Assembly: GCA_027489415.1 (NCBI GenBank)
Contig: JAIXZU010000101.1
Location: 1 to 5,064, forward strand
Source of the DNA: Alphaproteobacteria bacterium
GTDB taxonomy: Bacteria > Pseudomonadota > Alphaproteobacteria > UBA2136 > UBA6156
DNA length: 5,064 nucleotides
Direction: 5' to 3'
Positions within the stretch are counted from its first letter, which is position 1, and the number at the start of each line of letters is the position of its first letter. Below, piece by piece: positions 4,856-5,064 of the stretch. The notes under the pieces were generated by a model that was not told the DNA's origin, ran no database searches, and worked only from the letters and a program-made list of their open reading frames with translations. Both the position numbers and the translations under genes were made by a program.

Positions 4856-4884
4856 CTGATCACTCATCACTGATAACTGATCAC
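4856..4884. repeat. pair of CTGATCAC direct repeats
   Basis: CTGATCAC occurs at 4856-4863 and 4877-4884, start points 21 bases apart, with related ATCACTGAT sequence between. It lies in the 3' trailer between the tRNA end and its terminator. TGATCA is itself a palindrome, so the pair could also form a weak stem. Its role is unknown. Confidence 0.45.
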
Positions 4885-4891
4885 GAAACTT

Positions 4892-4968
4892 TGGTGGCTC
4901 CTCAGTGACTCGAACACTGGACACACGGATTATGATTCCGTTGCTCTAACCAACTGAGCTAAGGAGCC
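4892..4968 (-). tRNA. tRNA-Met, anticodon CAT, with encoded CCA
   Basis: A complete 77-base cloverleaf can be drawn by hand on the minus strand: acceptor GGCTCCT/AGGAGCC (all 7 pairs), D stem GCTC/GAGC with a 9-base loop containing GG, anticodon stem ACGGA/TCCGT with loop ATCATAA, a 5-base variable region, T stem CAGTG/CACTG with loop TTCGAGT, discriminator A and encoded CCA (4892-4894). The anticodon CAT is at 4934-4932. The first base pair is G-C, which excludes bacterial initiator tRNA-fMet (unpaired first base). Elongator tRNA-Met is the best reading, since CGGAATCATAATCCG-type anticodon arms are usual for it; tRNA-Ile2, which also has CAT before lysidine modification, is not fully excluded. 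It has its own promoter, leader hairpin and terminator. Confidence 0.93.
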
Positions 4969-4974
4969 GATGCA

Positions 4975-4993
4975 GTGGGATAGAAGCTCCCAC
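4975..4993 (-). other. hairpin in the 5' leader of pre-tRNA-Met
   Basis: GTGGGA (4975-4980) and TCCCAC (4988-4993) form a perfect 6-bp stem with a 7-base loop, 6 bases before the mature tRNA 5' end. It would sit in the leader removed by RNase P, close to the transcription start. Confidence 0.5.
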
Positions 4994-5002
4994 AGCGCGC
5001 GG

Positions 5003-5031
5003 AACTTAGTTTCATCCAGCCTCCGTGTCAA
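5003..5031 (-). promoter_or_regulatory. promoter of tRNA-Met
   Basis: On the minus strand a perfect TTGACA (5031-5026) is followed after exactly 17 bases by TAAGTT (5008-5003), a good sigma-70-type pair. Just downstream lies a GC-only stretch, CCGCGCGC (5002-4995), like the GC-rich discriminator of stable-RNA promoters that are shut down by ppGpp. Transcription would start about 28 bases before the mature tRNA. Confidence 0.8.
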
Positions 5032-5041
5032 CCCACGCCAC

Positions 5042-5064
5042 AAAAAAAGAGGCCCCGCACAAGG
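5042..5064 (-). terminator. left part of a terminator from a gene beyond the right edge
   Basis: A run of seven A (5042-5048) is followed by GAGGCCCC (5049-5056), six loop-like bases and GG at the edge. If the sequence beyond continues as GGCCTC, this is an intrinsic terminator of a minus-strand gene to the right. The second arm is outside the window, so this is partly inferred. Confidence 0.5.

Noticed and set aside
4744..4968. Integrative-element attachment sites formed by the duplicated tRNA 3' end
   Set aside because: The two copies are only 148 bases apart with no integrase or cargo between them, and homology also covers the 5' side of the anticodon arm, which fits tandem duplication better than an att pair.
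1..5064. CRISPR array or other regularly spaced repeat system
   Set aside because: No run of direct repeats with unique spacers was seen; the recurring words belong to hairpin arms and the tRNA duplicate.

Overview
The window looks like chromosomal DNA from an alphaproteobacterium of moderate GC content. Three things point there: a short prolyl-tRNA synthetase without the inserted editing domain, a LolC/E-LolD lipoprotein-release pair near it (proS next to the lol genes is a familiar alphaproteobacterial order), and promoter-like boxes with a GCTA core. The order or genus cannot be fixed from this sequence alone.

Layout, left to right. Positions 1-1508 hold a minus-strand operon: lolC/E-type permease followed 3 bases later by the 5' part of lolD, which runs off the left edge. 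Positions 1509-2473 hold two small plus-strand hypothetical genes (93 and 151 aa), each with its own ribosome-binding site and a near-identical candidate promoter (CTTGC[C/A]-N16-GCTAAC). The first ends in a clear intrinsic terminator; the second is followed by a hairpin better placed for the other strand. Positions 2567-2988 hold a minus-strand gene for a very acidic 98-aa protein, with a terminator after it and a strong palindrome/hairpin before it. Positions 2989-4215 hold proS on the minus strand. Its AT-rich leader (4216-4400) contains an intrinsic-terminator-like hairpin and a stretch resembling the 3' half of the nearby tRNA-Met. Positions 4482-4701 hold a plus-strand gene for a 63-aa hydrophobic protein and its terminator. 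Positions 4744-5031 hold an intact minus-strand tRNA-Met(CAT) with a good promoter, a GC-rich discriminator and a terminator, and just downstream a decayed second copy of the tRNA with a broken anticodon loop and its own terminator-like hairpin. The last bases look like half of a terminator from a minus-strand gene beyond the right edge.

In function the recognisable genes are housekeeping: proline charging, methionine decoding, and extraction of outer-membrane lipoproteins from the inner membrane. The less ordinary material is the set of small unrecognised genes between proS and lolC/E, the tRNA duplicates, and the repeated use of one AAGCCGCC-type arm in most of the hairpins. I see no mobile-element gene, CRISPR array or defence system, and nothing that clearly amounts to a new biological system.
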